A DNA stretch of 64,000 nucleotides. It comes from Eubacteriales bacterium (GTDB lineage: Bacteria; Bacillota; Clostridia; Oscillospirales; Oscillospiraceae). Position 1 is the stretch's first letter. Every line of letters starts with the position of its first letter. A program made the translations under genes and the position numbers. Location of the stretch: assembly GCA_030536255.1 (NCBI GenBank), contig JAUNQI010000004.1:46210-110209 (forward strand). Direction: 5' to 3'. Below, piece after piece: positions 42,239-51,491 of the stretch. Below the pieces are notes generated by a model that worked only from the letters and a program-made list of their open reading frames with translations, made no database searches and was not told the DNA's origin.

Positions 42239-43480
42239 TCAAAGATTTGTATAGAGAGGAAAACGTCTGCATAGATCAAGCACCGCCGCTTTTACTTCAG
42301 GTACCGCCTCTTCTCCTTTTTCCACCAACGCAGAGATAAATCTGCCGATTTCTTCCATTTCGGCTTCCTTCATCCCTCTGGATGTGACTGCCGGAGTCCC
42401 TATTCTGACACCAGAGGTTTTTTTAACGCCCTGAGTATCAAACGGAATGGTATTCTTGTTGGCTGTGATGTTTGCAGAGTCAAGCAGCTCCTGAACCTCT
42501 GCACCTGTACGGCCTTTGGACATTACATCCGCCAGCATCAGGTGATTATCGGTTCCACCGGAGACAAGCCGGATGCCGTTTTCCTGAAGAGAAGAGGCAA
42601 GCGCCTGGGCATTATCGATGATCTGTTTCTGATAGTCTCTGAATTCCGGGGTAAGCGCTTCTCCGAAAGCAACGGCTTTCGCGGCAATAATGTGCATCAG
42701 CGGGCCGCCCTGTGTCCCGGGAAATACGGCGGAATCTATTTTCTTTGCAAGCTCTTCTTTGCAGAGAATCAGAGCTCCTCGCGGTCCTCTGAGCGTTTTA
42801 TGAGTCGTAGTGGTGACAACATCAGCATACGGAACCGGAGACGGATGGAATCCTGCGGCAACGAGACCGGCAATATGAGCCATATCTACCATGAGGTATG
42901 CGCCTGCTTCGTCTGCTATTTGTCTCATTTTCTCAAAGTCAATAAAGCGGGGATACGCGCTTGCCCCGGCAATGATGATCTTCGGATGATTTTCAAGAGC
43001 AATCTGTCTTGCGGCTTCATAATCGATCGTCTCTGTTTCCGGGGAAACACCATAAAAGACGGAATTGAAATACTTACCGGAAATGGATGCTTTGGAGCCG
43101 TGCGTGAGATGGCCGCCGTGACTGAGGTCCATTCCCATAATCGTGTCACCGGGCTTTAGAAGAGCCAGATAAACGGCTGTATTTGCCTGAGATCCGGAGT
43201 GCGGCTGTACGTTCGCGTGTTCTGCACCGAAAAGCTGTTTGGCTCTGTCTCTGGCAAGATTTTCAACTTCGTCAACGTACTGGCATCCGCCGTAATATCT
43301 TGCTGAGGGATAGCCTTCGGCATATTTGTTCGTGAGATGACTGCCCATAGCCTCCATCACTGCTTCACTGACAAAATTTTCCGAGGCAATAAGCTCAATA
43401 TGGTCACGCTGACGCTGAAGCTCACGCATCATGGATTCGTAAACTTCAGAATCTGTATTTTTAATATGATTATAATCCAT
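42239..43480 (-). CDS. glyA: Serine hydroxymethyltransferase
   Basis: PLP enzyme of 413 residues that interconverts serine and glycine while loading tetrahydrofolate with a one-carbon unit. Full family features: '[16 protein letters not shown]', '[14 protein letters not shown]', '[14 protein letters not shown]', and the PLP Lys in [13 protein letters not shown]. Length is normal. An AGGAGA site precedes the ATG. It is a single gene with its own promoter region (43500-43560); no glycine riboswitch is visible. Confidence 0.97.
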   Translation of the reverse strand: MDYNHIKNTDSEVYESMMRELQRQRDHIELIASENFVSEAVMEAMGSHLTNKYAEGYPSARYYGGCQYVDEVENLARDRAKQLFGAEHANVQPHSGSQANTAVYLALLKPGDTIMGMDLSHGGHLTHGSKASISGKYFNSVFYGVSPETETIDYEAARQIALENHPKIIIAGASAYPRFIDFEKMRQIADEAGAYLMVDMAHIAGLVAAGFHPSPVPYADVVTTTTHKTLRGPRGALILCKEELAKKIDSAVFPGTQGGPLMHIIAAKAVAFGEALTPEFRDYQKQIIDNAQALASSLQENGIRLVSGGTDNHLMLADVMSKGRTGAEVQELLDSANITANKNTIPFDTQGVKKTSGVRIGTPAVTSRGMKEAEMEEIGRFISALVEKGEEAVPEVKAAVLDLCRRFPLYTNL

Positions 43481-43751
43481 TGAAATTCTCCTGAATTTAG
43501 TTTTTCATTTCATAAAAATAATATAACACAAATTTTGGGAAAATGCTACAACACACATTACGGGAATCAGCTTCTTTTTCCCGGAGTTTTTTCCGGAAGG
43601 GATGAAAGAACTCATTTTTTGGTGGCTGAATTCTTTTCGAGAATCTTAACATAGAGAATTGCTAATCGTTTCTTTACAAACATAGTCAATTGTGATATTT
43701 TTATCGCATAACAGAATGAATATAGCGTTCTGAAATAAAAGAGGTGCTGTA

Positions 43752-44624
43752 ATGTCTTATAGAGTGGTAACGAAACGCTTTCTTAATGAGGCAAACACGA
43801 TCTGCCTGTTTGAAATTGAGGCTCCGCTGATTGCGCGACATGCCAAAGCAGGTCAGTTCGTTATTTTCCGTCTTGATGAGCAGGGAGAGCGTGTTCCTGT
43901 TTCAGTTGCCGGCTATGACAGAGAAAAAGGAACCGTAACAGTTATGGTTCAGGCTGCCGGTCGTACAACGAAGATGCTCCATACTGTTGAAGAGGGAGAT
44001 GTTATTTCCGATATCGTCGGTCCTCTTGGCAGAGCAACGGAAATGGAAGGCCTGAAAAAGGTCTGTGTGGTCGGAGGCGGCGTGGGATGTGCGATTGCAT
44101 ATCCTATTGCGAAGGAAATGCATGAGCTCGGAATAGAAGTAACCTTTATCGGCGGCTTCAGAAGTGCGGATATTGTTATCCTGAAGGATGAGCTCAAGGA
44201 AGCCAGTGATAAGCTCATCATCTGCACGGATGACGGAACTTATGGTGTTAAGGGCTTTACTACCAATGCCCTTCAGGCGGAGATCGATGCCAATATTAAT
44301 GAGGGGAAGCCGCAGTTTGACCGCGTTATTGCAATTGGCCCTGATATTATGATGAAATTCCTTGCGGATGTTACCAGACCGTATGGAATCAAAACGATTA
44401 TTTCTCTTGATCCGATCATGGTTGACGGAACGGGAATGTGCGGCGGCTGCCGTGTAATCGTCGGAGGAGAAACGAAGTTCGCCTGTGTTGACGGACCTGA
44501 CTTTGATGCCCATCAGGTTGATTTTGATTCCCTTATAAAGCGTGCGGCGTTTTATAAGGATGAACAGGACAGAGATGCTCAGCATATCTGCAGAATGACA
44601 GGAGGCAAGAGAAGCAATGGCTGA
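43752..44624 (+). CDS. nfnA: NfnA-type FAD/NAD-binding subunit (sulfide dehydrogenase-like)
   Basis: A 290-residue ferredoxin-NADP reductase-like flavoprotein. N-terminal FAD barrel ('KAGQFVIFRLDEQGERVPVS'), NAD domain ('VCVVGGGVGCAIAYPIAKEM') and a C-terminal [2Fe-2S] Cys set ('GTGMCGGCRVIVGGETKFAC'). With the next gene it matches NfnAB, the NADH-dependent ferredoxin:NADP+ oxidoreductase that bifurcates electrons; homologues are also called sulfide dehydrogenase subunits. GAGGTG site before the ATG. It overlaps nfnB by eight bases. Confidence 0.9.
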   Translation: MSYRVVTKRFLNEANTICLFEIEAPLIARHAKAGQFVIFRLDEQGERVPVSVAGYDREKGTVTVMVQAAGRTTKMLHTVEEGDVISDIVGPLGRATEMEGLKKVCVVGGGVGCAIAYPIAKEMHELGIEVTFIGGFRSADIVILKDELKEASDKLIICTDDGTYGVKGFTTNALQAEIDANINEGKPQFDRVIAIGPDIMMKFLADVTRPYGIKTIISLDPIMVDGTGMCGGCRVIVGGETKFACVDGPDFDAHQVDFDSLIKRAAFYKDEQDRDAQHICRMTGGKRSNG

Positions 44625-46005
44625 TATGAGTCTTTCAAAACATCCCATGCCGGAGCAGGATGTTGAAAAGCGCATCCATAATTTTGATGAAGTTGCGCTC
44701 GGGTATGATGCCGAAACAGCAATGGCTGAGGCAAAGCGCTGCCTGAACTGTGCAAATCCTCTTTGCCGTACAGGCTGCCCTGTTTCTGTCAGAATTCCTG
44801 AGTTTATTGCAAAGGTTGCCGAAGGTGACTTCGATGCGGCCTATGAAATTCTCACCTCTACAAATACTCTCCCCGCGGTTTGCGGAAGAGTCTGCCCGCA
44901 GGAAAAGCAGTGCGAGAGCAAGTGCATCCGGGGGAAAAAGGGAGAAAGTGTTGGAATCGGTCGTCTGGAAAGATTTGTTGCCGATTACCATATTGCTAAA
45001 AATGAGGCCTCTTCTTATGACCTTCCTGCGCTGAACGGCCATAAGGTTGCTGTTGTCGGTTCCGGCCCTTCCGGACTTACCTGCGCCGGTGATCTCCGTA
45101 AAATGGGCTATGATGTAACGATTTTTGAAGCTTTCCATAAGTCCGGCGGAGTTCTTGTTTACGGTATACCGCAGTTCCGTCTGCCGAAGGAGATCGTTCA
45201 GATTGAAATCAACAATCTGGTTTCTATGGGCGTAAAGATCGTTAACAATGCCATTATCGGAAAAAGTGAGTCGGTTGATGAGCTGTTCGAGGATGGATTT
45301 GAAGCGGTTTATATCGCTTCCGGAGCAGGCCTTCCTCAGTTCCTGCACATCCCGGGAGAAAACCTTATGGGTGTCTATTCCGCTAATGAGATCCTTACCC
45401 GTACGAATCTCATGAAGGCCTATCGTGATGATTATGATACTCCGCTGAAAAAATTCCATAATGTTGCTGTTGTCGGTGCGGGCAATGTCGCTATGGATGC
45501 TGCAAGAGTTGCAAAGCGTCTCGGTGACGGTGATGTGTACATCTGCTATCGCCGCGGCAGAGATGAGCTTCCGGCTCGTAAGGAGGAAGTTGAGCATGCC
45601 GAGGAGGAGGGAATCGAGTTCCGTCTTCTGAATAATCCTGTTGCTGTTGTCGGGGATGAAACCGGTAAGGTCATCGGCATTGAGCTGCAGAAAATGGAGC
45701 TTGGAGAACCGGATGAAAGAGGACGCCGCAAGCCTGTTCCCGTTCCGGATTCCAACTGGGTGCTTCCCTGTGATGCTGTTATTATTGCAATCGGCACCAG
45801 CCCCAACCCGCTTATCCGTTCCACTACTCCCGGTTTGAATATTACTCCTAAGGGAGCGATCGAGACCTCCGAAGAAGGGAAAACTTCAAGGGAAGGCGTC
45901 TTCTGCGGAGGAGATGCCGCAACCGGTTCCGCTACGGTTATTCTGGCGATGGGCGCCGGAAAAACGGCTGCAAAGAGCATAGACGAGTATATCCGGTCAA
46001 AATAA
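44617..46005 (+). CDS. nfnB: NfnB-type / GltD-like NADPH:Fe-S flavoprotein
   Basis: A 462-residue partner of NfnA, homologous to glutamate synthase small subunit. N-terminal Cys clusters 'RCLNCANPLCRTGCPVSV' and 'CGRVCPQEKQCESKC' bind two [4Fe-4S] centres. FAD loop 'VAVVGSGPSGLTCAGDL', NADPH loop 'VAVVGAGNVAMDAARVA', and FAD-closing 'GVFCGGDAATGSATVILAM' are all intact. No glutamate synthase large subunit lies nearby, and the overlap with nfnA favours the bifurcating NfnAB complex, which links NADPH, NADH and ferredoxin pools. Confidence 0.9.
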   Translation: MADMSLSKHPMPEQDVEKRIHNFDEVALGYDAETAMAEAKRCLNCANPLCRTGCPVSVRIPEFIAKVAEGDFDAAYEILTSTNTLPAVCGRVCPQEKQCESKCIRGKKGESVGIGRLERFVADYHIAKNEASSYDLPALNGHKVAVVGSGPSGLTCAGDLRKMGYDVTIFEAFHKSGGVLVYGIPQFRLPKEIVQIEINNLVSMGVKIVNNAIIGKSESVDELFEDGFEAVYIASGAGLPQFLHIPGENLMGVYSANEILTRTNLMKAYRDDYDTPLKKFHNVAVVGAGNVAMDAARVAKRLGDGDVYICYRRGRDELPARKEEVEHAEEEGIEFRLLNNPVAVVGDETGKVIGIELQKMELGEPDERGRRKPVPVPDSNWVLPCDAVIIAIGTSPNPLIRSTTPGLNITPKGAIETSEEGKTSREGVFCGGDAATGSATVILAMGAGKTAAKSIDEYIRSK

Positions 46006-46044
46006 TCTTTTTCCGGAAAACAGAAAAATAGAGTTGCGTTGACG

Positions 46045-46079
46045 AATCCCCGTACATTCCTGATGAATGTATGGGGATT
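46045..46079. other. Stem-loop downstream of nfnAB
   Basis: Fifteen-base arms AATCCCCGTACATTC / GAATGTATGGGGATT (one G-T pair). The flank is not T-rich on either strand, so it may be a 3' stability hairpin rather than a clean terminator; it also precedes the PHP gene by 16 bases. Confidence 0.6.
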
Positions 46080-46095
46080 ATAAAAAGAGAAGAAT

Positions 46096-46899
46096 ATGAT
46101 AGCTAATTTTCATACGCATACCTTCCGGTGTCATCATGCCGGTGATTATTCCGATGAAGAATATGTATTGAGCGCTCTGGCTTCGGGCCTGAAAATCCTC
46201 GGATTCAGTGATCATGCCCCCTGGCCGTATAAAAGTGATTATGTCGGCAAGACAAGAATGCTCCCGGATGATTTGGAAGGGTATATTCAGTCTGTGAATG
46301 CTCTGAAAGAGAAATACCGGGACAGAATACAAATCTGGCTCGGCATGGAATGTGAGTATTACCCGGATTATCTTCCCTGGCTGAAGAGGCTGCATGATTC
46401 GATGGACTATCTGATATTCGGCTGTCACTGGGGCCCATCCGATGAGCACGGAGAATTATACTTCAGAAAGGTTACGGAAACAGCAGATCTTCAGAATTAT
46501 TTTTCATATGTTTTTATGGGAATAGAGAGCGGGCTCTTTTCATATATTGCCCATCCGGATCTCGCATTTTCCAACTACAGTGAATTCGATAACGTCTGTA
46601 TCGATAATTCCTATGCTCTGTGCAGAAAGGCGAAAGAGCTGGATCTTCCTCTGGAATACAATATTTCCGGTTTCCTTCAGAAAAAAAGAGGAAAGCTGAC
46701 AGGTCTCGGATATCCGTGTGGTCCGTTTTGGGAAATCGCAAAAGAAGTGGGATGCAAATCCATTATCGGTGTTGATGCGCACAGCCCGGATGATATCCGG
46801 AATGATGAGGCGATTCGTTATGCAGAGTCGTTTCTGGAGAAGCTGGGGATCAATGTTTTAGATTCTCTTCCGACTTTAGGAGTGAGTGCTCTCTTCTGA
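46096..46899 (+). CDS. PHP-family phosphatase (histidinol-phosphatase HisK-like)
   Basis: A 267-residue PHP phosphoesterase. The metal ligands open with 'NFHTHTFRCHHAG' and continue with 'GFSDHAPWP', 'GMECEYYPDY', 'FGCHWGP', 'IAHPDLAFS' and 'GVDAHSPDDI', in the order seen in HisK histidinol-phosphatases. No other his-biosynthesis gene is here, so it may serve another phosphate ester. AAAAGAGAAG site before the ATG. Confidence 0.85.
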   Translation: MIANFHTHTFRCHHAGDYSDEEYVLSALASGLKILGFSDHAPWPYKSDYVGKTRMLPDDLEGYIQSVNALKEKYRDRIQIWLGMECEYYPDYLPWLKRLHDSMDYLIFGCHWGPSDEHGELYFRKVTETADLQNYFSYVFMGIESGLFSYIAHPDLAFSNYSEFDNVCIDNSYALCRKAKELDLPLEYNISGFLQKKRGKLTGLGYPCGPFWEIAKEVGCKSIIGVDAHSPDDIRNDEAIRYAESFLEKLGINVLDSLPTLGVSALF

Positions 46900-46916
46900 A
46901 CAGACAGTATATTAGT

Positions 46917-46976
46917 TTTATACCGAAGATAAGCAGCAGGAATAGTCTGCTGGATATCTTCGGTATAATCATTTTT
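46917..46976. terminator. Bidirectional terminator between the PHP and rarD-like genes
   Basis: Arms TACCGAAGATA / TATCTTCGGTA with an inner GCAG/CTGC extension and a TCATTTTT end. Confidence 0.82.
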
Positions 46977-47052
46977 AGAGTTTTCTGTTTTTGATTGTTT
47001 GCACCACAATGTGACGTACTATTCAAACTTTGGCTGACTTTGGAATTGTGCG

Positions 47053-47976
47053 TTATACTTTACGCTTTTTCCCCTCGGAGATTTCGGTGATCATATATAT
47101 TATTACGCCGGCCCAGATGAACAGAAAGCTTTTCAGCTTTCCTGCAGTAAAAGGCTCTCCCATAATTCTGCTGCAGATCAGACCGAGCGTGGGAGAAACA
47201 TACTGGAAGATCCCGATTAGTGTCAGCGGGAGATAGTCAACGCCAACGGCGAATAAAACCATCGGAAGACCTGTTACAATTCCGCTGCCTGCCAGAAAAA
47301 GTCGCTGAGGGAAACTGATCGAGGAAATCGTAAATCCGCTTTTGTTAAAGAAGAGAAGATAAATTACAGCGGCAGGAACCATCATAATGATCTCAGCGGT
47401 TGTGCTGACAACGGAATCGACCGTCAGGGCTTTCTTCAGAGCGGAATATACAGAAAAACACAGCGCGAGAAGTATCGTGACATATGGAAATCCGCCGAAA
47501 CCTCCGGCGCTGAAAATGATTCCGATAATGATGAATATCAGCGCTGCAAGATGAAGCTTGGTGATCTTTTCTCTGAATATTACAGCGCCGAAAACAAACA
47601 TGACAAGAGGCATGATGTAATATCCCATGGAACACTCCATGATCCTTCCGCTGCGTACGGCAAAGAGATATATGCTCCAGTCTGCGAGCAAAAGAACGGA
47701 GGCGGGAATTTCACGCAGAAGAATGCTGCGATCTCGGAAAATCGATGTGAGCTGACCGATTTTCCCCTGAACTCCGATAATTACCGTACAGATTACTGCT
47801 GCCCAAATAATTCGGCATGCCAGAAGGAATGTCGTGTCAAATGTTGTTTCAAGAGCGTAATAGAGGGGCTGAAATCCCCAGATAAAATAACATCCGGCCA
47901 GGGCGATATATCCCTGTCTGCGTTTGCTGTCTGATTGAATCATGGCTTCCTGCTCTTTCGTTTTGTTGCGATGCAT
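47053..47976 (-). CDS. EamA/RarD-family membrane transporter
   Basis: A 307-residue inner-membrane protein with about ten hydrophobic segments, related to RarD. The first helix 'YIALAGCYFIWGFQPLYYAL' and the loop 'LADWSIYLFAVRSGRIMECS' (cited in part) are family-typical. RarD-like members export or import metabolites such as amino acids, but substrates are largely unknown. The start at 47976 (MHRNKTKEQEAMIQ) leaves a 20-residue charged leader; ATG at residue 12 is possible. Single gene. Confidence 0.88.
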   Translation of the reverse strand: MHRNKTKEQEAMIQSDSKRRQGYIALAGCYFIWGFQPLYYALETTFDTTFLLACRIIWAAVICTVIIGVQGKIGQLTSIFRDRSILLREIPASVLLLADWSIYLFAVRSGRIMECSMGYYIMPLVMFVFGAVIFREKITKLHLAALIFIIIGIIFSAGGFGGFPYVTILLALCFSVYSALKKALTVDSVVSTTAEIIMMVPAAVIYLLFFNKSGFTISSISFPQRLFLAGSGIVTGLPMVLFAVGVDYLPLTLIGIFQYVSPTLGLICSRIMGEPFTAGKLKSFLFIWAGVIIYMITEISEGKKRKV

Positions 47977-48080
47977 TATATCATCTTACGGCTGAATTTT
48001 ATATAGTAATTTATGATAAAAAGAATGATTTGTGACAATGGCAGAGTTTCCGGTTGCGTAGAGTCAACACAATAAAAACG

Positions 48081-48109
48081 TTGACATAATATTATTGATA
48101 TGCTATTAT
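48081..48109 (+). promoter_or_regulatory. Promoter of the exported-protein cluster
   Basis: TTGACA (48081-48086), 17-base spacer, TATTAT (48104-48109); the ATG is 60 bases further on, behind AGGAGG. Confidence 0.8.
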
Positions 48110-48168
48110 TACTTAAATTATCATAGCAGTGGTATGTCTAATTTCTTCATAAATCAGGAGGTCAGAAT

Positions 48169-49344
48169 ATGGCCCAGAATAAACCGAGCGCGGAAGAAAT
48201 ATTCCGCAAAAATTCAGAAGAGATGAGCGATATGGAACGCATGATGGCGGACATATTGAGAGAAAAAGAAGTCCTTTCAGAAGAGGAAGATGTGGAAGAG
48301 GCAGTCTCTGATAATATTGACGATATTATTGATGAGGTTTACAGCGCCCCGGCAGCACCTGCTCCTCCCTCAAGAAAGAACAGGGCGCCTCAGACAGACG
48401 GAACGCCTAAGGCAAGATCTGTTTCCTATGATCCTGACTTCAGAGCGGATAATTCCGCATCTGCTTACAGTCAGACGTTGAAATCCGAGAGGGAAAAAAA
48501 GATAGCCAAAGAAAGCAAAAAGAGAGGAATGCGTCCTTCTGCAATCATTCTCATTCTCTGCGCGGCAATTGTTATCGGTGCGATTCTGTTCAAGGCCCTC
48601 TCTGAAGACTTTGCGGCATCGATGCCAGGTGCGCAGAATGAGAAAACGGAGATCATTCCGCTGGATTCTGTTTCCGGTGATTCGGATTCCGAAGATCCGG
48701 ACAATACGCTCCCGCCGGATATATATATTCCGACCCCCGATCCTGAGGGAGAGAATATCAAAATTGCTCAGCCGGGTACGATTGTCATCATGTCTGATAC
48801 AAAAGAATCCGGAGAAGCTGCGGGCGAAACGGAAAGCGGTCAGCCGGTTCCTCTCAGAACCGGAACACATTCCTATGAGCTTTTTGTTGAGGATGTCAGC
48901 TGGACGCAGGCTCAGCAGCGCTGTGCGGAGCTGGGCGGTCATCTTGTGAATATCTCCGATGAAGCGGAGCTGAATGAGATTATCGCACTTGCACAGGAAA
49001 AAGGCATAGAAAAGCTCTGGATCGGATGCCATCGTGAGAATGCCCAGCTGATCTGGGAAAATGATGAACAGATAAGCTATTATAAGTGGGGAAAAGGAGA
49101 GCCTTCCGGTTACGACAGCGGGGATCGCGTTACTGAAGACTATGTTCTCCTCTGGAAGTTTGGCGGAGACTGGGTTTATAACGACAGCAGAGATAATCCT
49201 GTGAAGGATTATCCGGATATGTACAGCGGACAAATCGGATTTGTATGCGAATATGAAGCTGAGGGAACCACACCGGCAGCTCCTGTTAACGACAATACTG
49301 CAAACAGCAATTTCACAGAAATACAGCCGGATATTCCCGGATGA
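48169..49344 (+). CDS. Single-pass membrane protein with extracellular C-type-lectin-like domain
   Basis: A 391-residue protein: acidic cytoplasmic region (1-~95, with Pro/Ala-rich linker), basic stretch, membrane helix ~124-144 (AIILILCAAIVIGAILFKAL), an Asp/Pro-rich outer linker, then a lectin-like fold (~233-365): 'HSYELFVEDVSWTQAQQRCA', 'ELGGHLVNISDEAE', 'LWIGCHRENAQLIWEND', 'IGFVCEYEAEG'. Two Cys of the fold are visible. Ligand unknown; glycan binding is plausible but many such domains bind proteins. First gene of a three-gene exported cluster; the next gene's start lies 22 bases after its stop. Confidence 0.82.
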   Translation: MAQNKPSAEEIFRKNSEEMSDMERMMADILREKEVLSEEEDVEEAVSDNIDDIIDEVYSAPAAPAPPSRKNRAPQTDGTPKARSVSYDPDFRADNSASAYSQTLKSEREKKIAKESKKRGMRPSAIILILCAAIVIGAILFKALSEDFAASMPGAQNEKTEIIPLDSVSGDSDSEDPDNTLPPDIYIPTPDPEGENIKIAQPGTIVIMSDTKESGEAAGETESGQPVPLRTGTHSYELFVEDVSWTQAQQRCAELGGHLVNISDEAELNEIIALAQEKGIEKLWIGCHRENAQLIWENDEQISYYKWGKGEPSGYDSGDRVTEDYVLLWKFGGDWVYNDSRDNPVKDYPDMYSGQIGFVCEYEAEGTTPAAPVNDNTANSNFTEIQPDIPG

Positions 49345-49365
49345 TGAATGAAAGAGGAAACTGAC

Positions 49366-51486
49366 ATGAATATAATGATAAAAAGAATTTCGGCGGCAGC
49401 GTTGTGTCTGCTGATGATGCTCTCGTTCTGTGCTTCCGTATTCGCGGATGAAAATGACGGAACCGGTGCGGTTGCCGGAGAAAACGCGAGTGCAGATGCC
49501 ACAGCGGTTGAAGAGTCTTCCGGAATTATTGATTCTGCAGCACTCAAGTCTATGATCGATACCTATGTGAAGGAAAACGGCCTGAGCGGAAACAACAAGG
49601 TCTTCTCCATAGGATACTGTTATACGGCTACCGGTGATACCTGGTATTATGACGCCGACCAGTGGTGCTACAGTGCGAGCCTCTATAAAGTTCCTTGCTG
49701 CATGCTTCTTGCAGAGAAGGAATACAACGGAGAAATCACTGCCGATACCCAGATCAATTCTCAGTATGCCAGCGGAACAGTGGAACATATGGAACAGCGT
49801 TCTCTCGTGTACTCGGATAACTATACCGGTCATGCAGTTGTAGAATATCTCGGAGGAACTTACTCCGGAAAATGTGCGGAACAGACGATAAAATTCACGG
49901 ATCTTCCCGAAGATTATTTCCCTGCGGATTTCTCCGCTTACAGCTACTACTCCGCCAAGTATTATACGCAGGTGTTGAATACACTTTATAATCAGTCGGA
50001 TAAATACCCGCGTATTATGGACTATATGAAGCAGGATCAGAATTATCATTATCTTGATCTTCAGCTGAACGGCCAGTATGAGACCGCACAGAAATATGGT
50101 GCGTTTGAAGAGAAAAACGGAAATAAGAATTATCATTCTGCCGGTATTATCTATACGCCCAATCCGATTATCGTTACGATTATGACGAAAAATATCACCA
50201 GCTTTGAAAAGCATATCGGGAATGTTGCAAAAATGCTGGTGGATTATACGCTTCAGCTTGACAGCGAGCTCGCGACCTATAAGGCCAATCTGGTCATAGC
50301 TCAGCAGGAGGAACAGGCTCGTCTGGCGAGAGAAGAACAGGAGCGTCTTGCTGCTGAAGCGGCAGCCCAGCAGGCTGCTGCAGCTCAGGCAGCTCAGACC
50401 CAGACGGCACAGACTCAGACTGCTTCCCAGTCCTCAATCTTTATTGATACCCCCCAGCAGACGGTTACTCCTGTGGCAGGAAAAATTACCGAGGGAGAAT
50501 TTCCGGCCTTTACCCTTCCCGTAATCATCGGGCTGGCTGTTCTTGCTTTGATTTTCCTTATTGTATTTATTGTCAAGCTCAGAAAAGCAAAGCTTGAGGA
50601 AGATGAGTATGATGAGGAAGACTATGAGGATTATATGAGAGGGGATCTCTCAGAGCTTGCTCCGAGACAGGATAAGAAGAAGTCTGCAAAAAGAGGCCGC
50701 AAAGGCAGAGCTGCGGACGACTATGATGAAGAATACGACGATGATTATGACGAAGCCTATGATGATCGTTATGAGAAACGCGGGAAGAAACGTTATAAAG
50801 AGGATCGCTATGAAGACGACCGGTACGAGGATGAGTACTATGAGGATGACCGGTACGAAGATGAGCGCTTTGAAGAAGATCGCTACGAAGACGACCGCTA
50901 TACGAATGATGGCTATGAAGACATTCCTTCCGACAGACCGGATGAGGAGTTCGAAGAAAACTATGATGAGCAGTATGATGACGGATATCAGGATGACTAT
51001 CGCGGCGGATATGATGACGGATATGCCGATGAAGAGTACGATGATTACCGTGAAAACGTGAAATCCGGAAGGTCTTCATCTTCCACCGGAAAGATAAAGT
51101 CAGCGAAAAGCTCAAAAGCCGGCGGCCTGAAAAGCATGTTCCAGAGAAAAAAGGCACAGGCTGTTGAGTATGAAGATGATGAGGAAGAACTGTACGGTGA
51201 ACCCTCGGTTACCGGCAGGGGAAACAGCAGATATTCGGATATTTCTGAAGAAGATTTCCGCAGATATGGACTCGGAAGATCAAATGAATCAGATGATGCT
51301 TCCGATTATGGGGATGCCGAAGATTACTCCGGATACGGAGATTACGAGGCTTCAGAAGACTATGGGGATGCCGGTGATTATTCTGACTATCATCTTGCAG
51401 ACTATGACCTGACGGATTCCGATTCGGATGCTGACGATTATCTGAGCGATTATACTTCAGACGACAGATACAGCCCGAGACATTGA
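49366..51486 (+). CDS. Membrane-anchored serine hydrolase-like protein with long Asp/Tyr-rich tail
   Basis: A 706-residue protein. Signal peptide (1-~30), then a class-A beta-lactamase/DD-peptidase-like domain (~60-310) with SLYK at 105-108, 'YSDNYTGHAVVEYLGG' as the SxN-like element and 'YHSAGIIY' where KTG would be. A Gln/Ala-rich coil follows, then a membrane helix ~385-405 (VIIGLAVLALIFLIVFIVKL), then a ~300-residue cytoplasmic tail of repeats like DDRYEDDRYEDE and DYGDAEDYSGYGD. Peptidoglycan or beta-lactam sensing is possible; the degenerate third motif leaves activity doubtful. ATG 49366 chosen over 49348 for the AGAGGAAA site. Confidence 0.78.
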   Translation: MNIMIKRISAAALCLLMMLSFCASVFADENDGTGAVAGENASADATAVEESSGIIDSAALKSMIDTYVKENGLSGNNKVFSIGYCYTATGDTWYYDADQWCYSASLYKVPCCMLLAEKEYNGEITADTQINSQYASGTVEHMEQRSLVYSDNYTGHAVVEYLGGTYSGKCAEQTIKFTDLPEDYFPADFSAYSYYSAKYYTQVLNTLYNQSDKYPRIMDYMKQDQNYHYLDLQLNGQYETAQKYGAFEEKNGNKNYHSAGIIYTPNPIIVTIMTKNITSFEKHIGNVAKMLVDYTLQLDSELATYKANLVIAQQEEQARLAREEQERLAAEAAAQQAAAAQAAQTQTAQTQTASQSSIFIDTPQQTVTPVAGKITEGEFPAFTLPVIIGLAVLALIFLIVFIVKLRKAKLEEDEYDEEDYEDYMRGDLSELAPRQDKKKSAKRGRKGRAADDYDEEYDDDYDEAYDDRYEKRGKKRYKEDRYEDDRYEDEYYEDDRYEDERFEEDRYEDDRYTNDGYEDIPSDRPDEEFEENYDEQYDDGYQDDYRGGYDDGYADEEYDDYRENVKSGRSSSSTGKIKSAKSSKAGGLKSMFQRKKAQAVEYEDDEEELYGEPSVTGRGNSRYSDISEEDFRRYGLGRSNESDDASDYGDAEDYSGYGDYEASEDYGDAGDYSDYHLADYDLTDSDSDADDYLSDYTSDDRYSPRH

Positions 51487-51491
51487 TCTTT

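Noticed and set aside
48370..50214. 614-residue minus-strand open frame
   Set aside because: Antisense to the lectin-like and hydrolase-like genes, with a biased Ile/Arg/Gly composition typical of a codon shadow, and no family resemblance.
50579..51157. His-rich minus-strand frame of 192 residues
   Set aside because: A complement shadow of the Asp/Tyr/Glu-rich tail (GAT/TAT/GAC codons read backwards give His/Ile/Arg), with no start signals.
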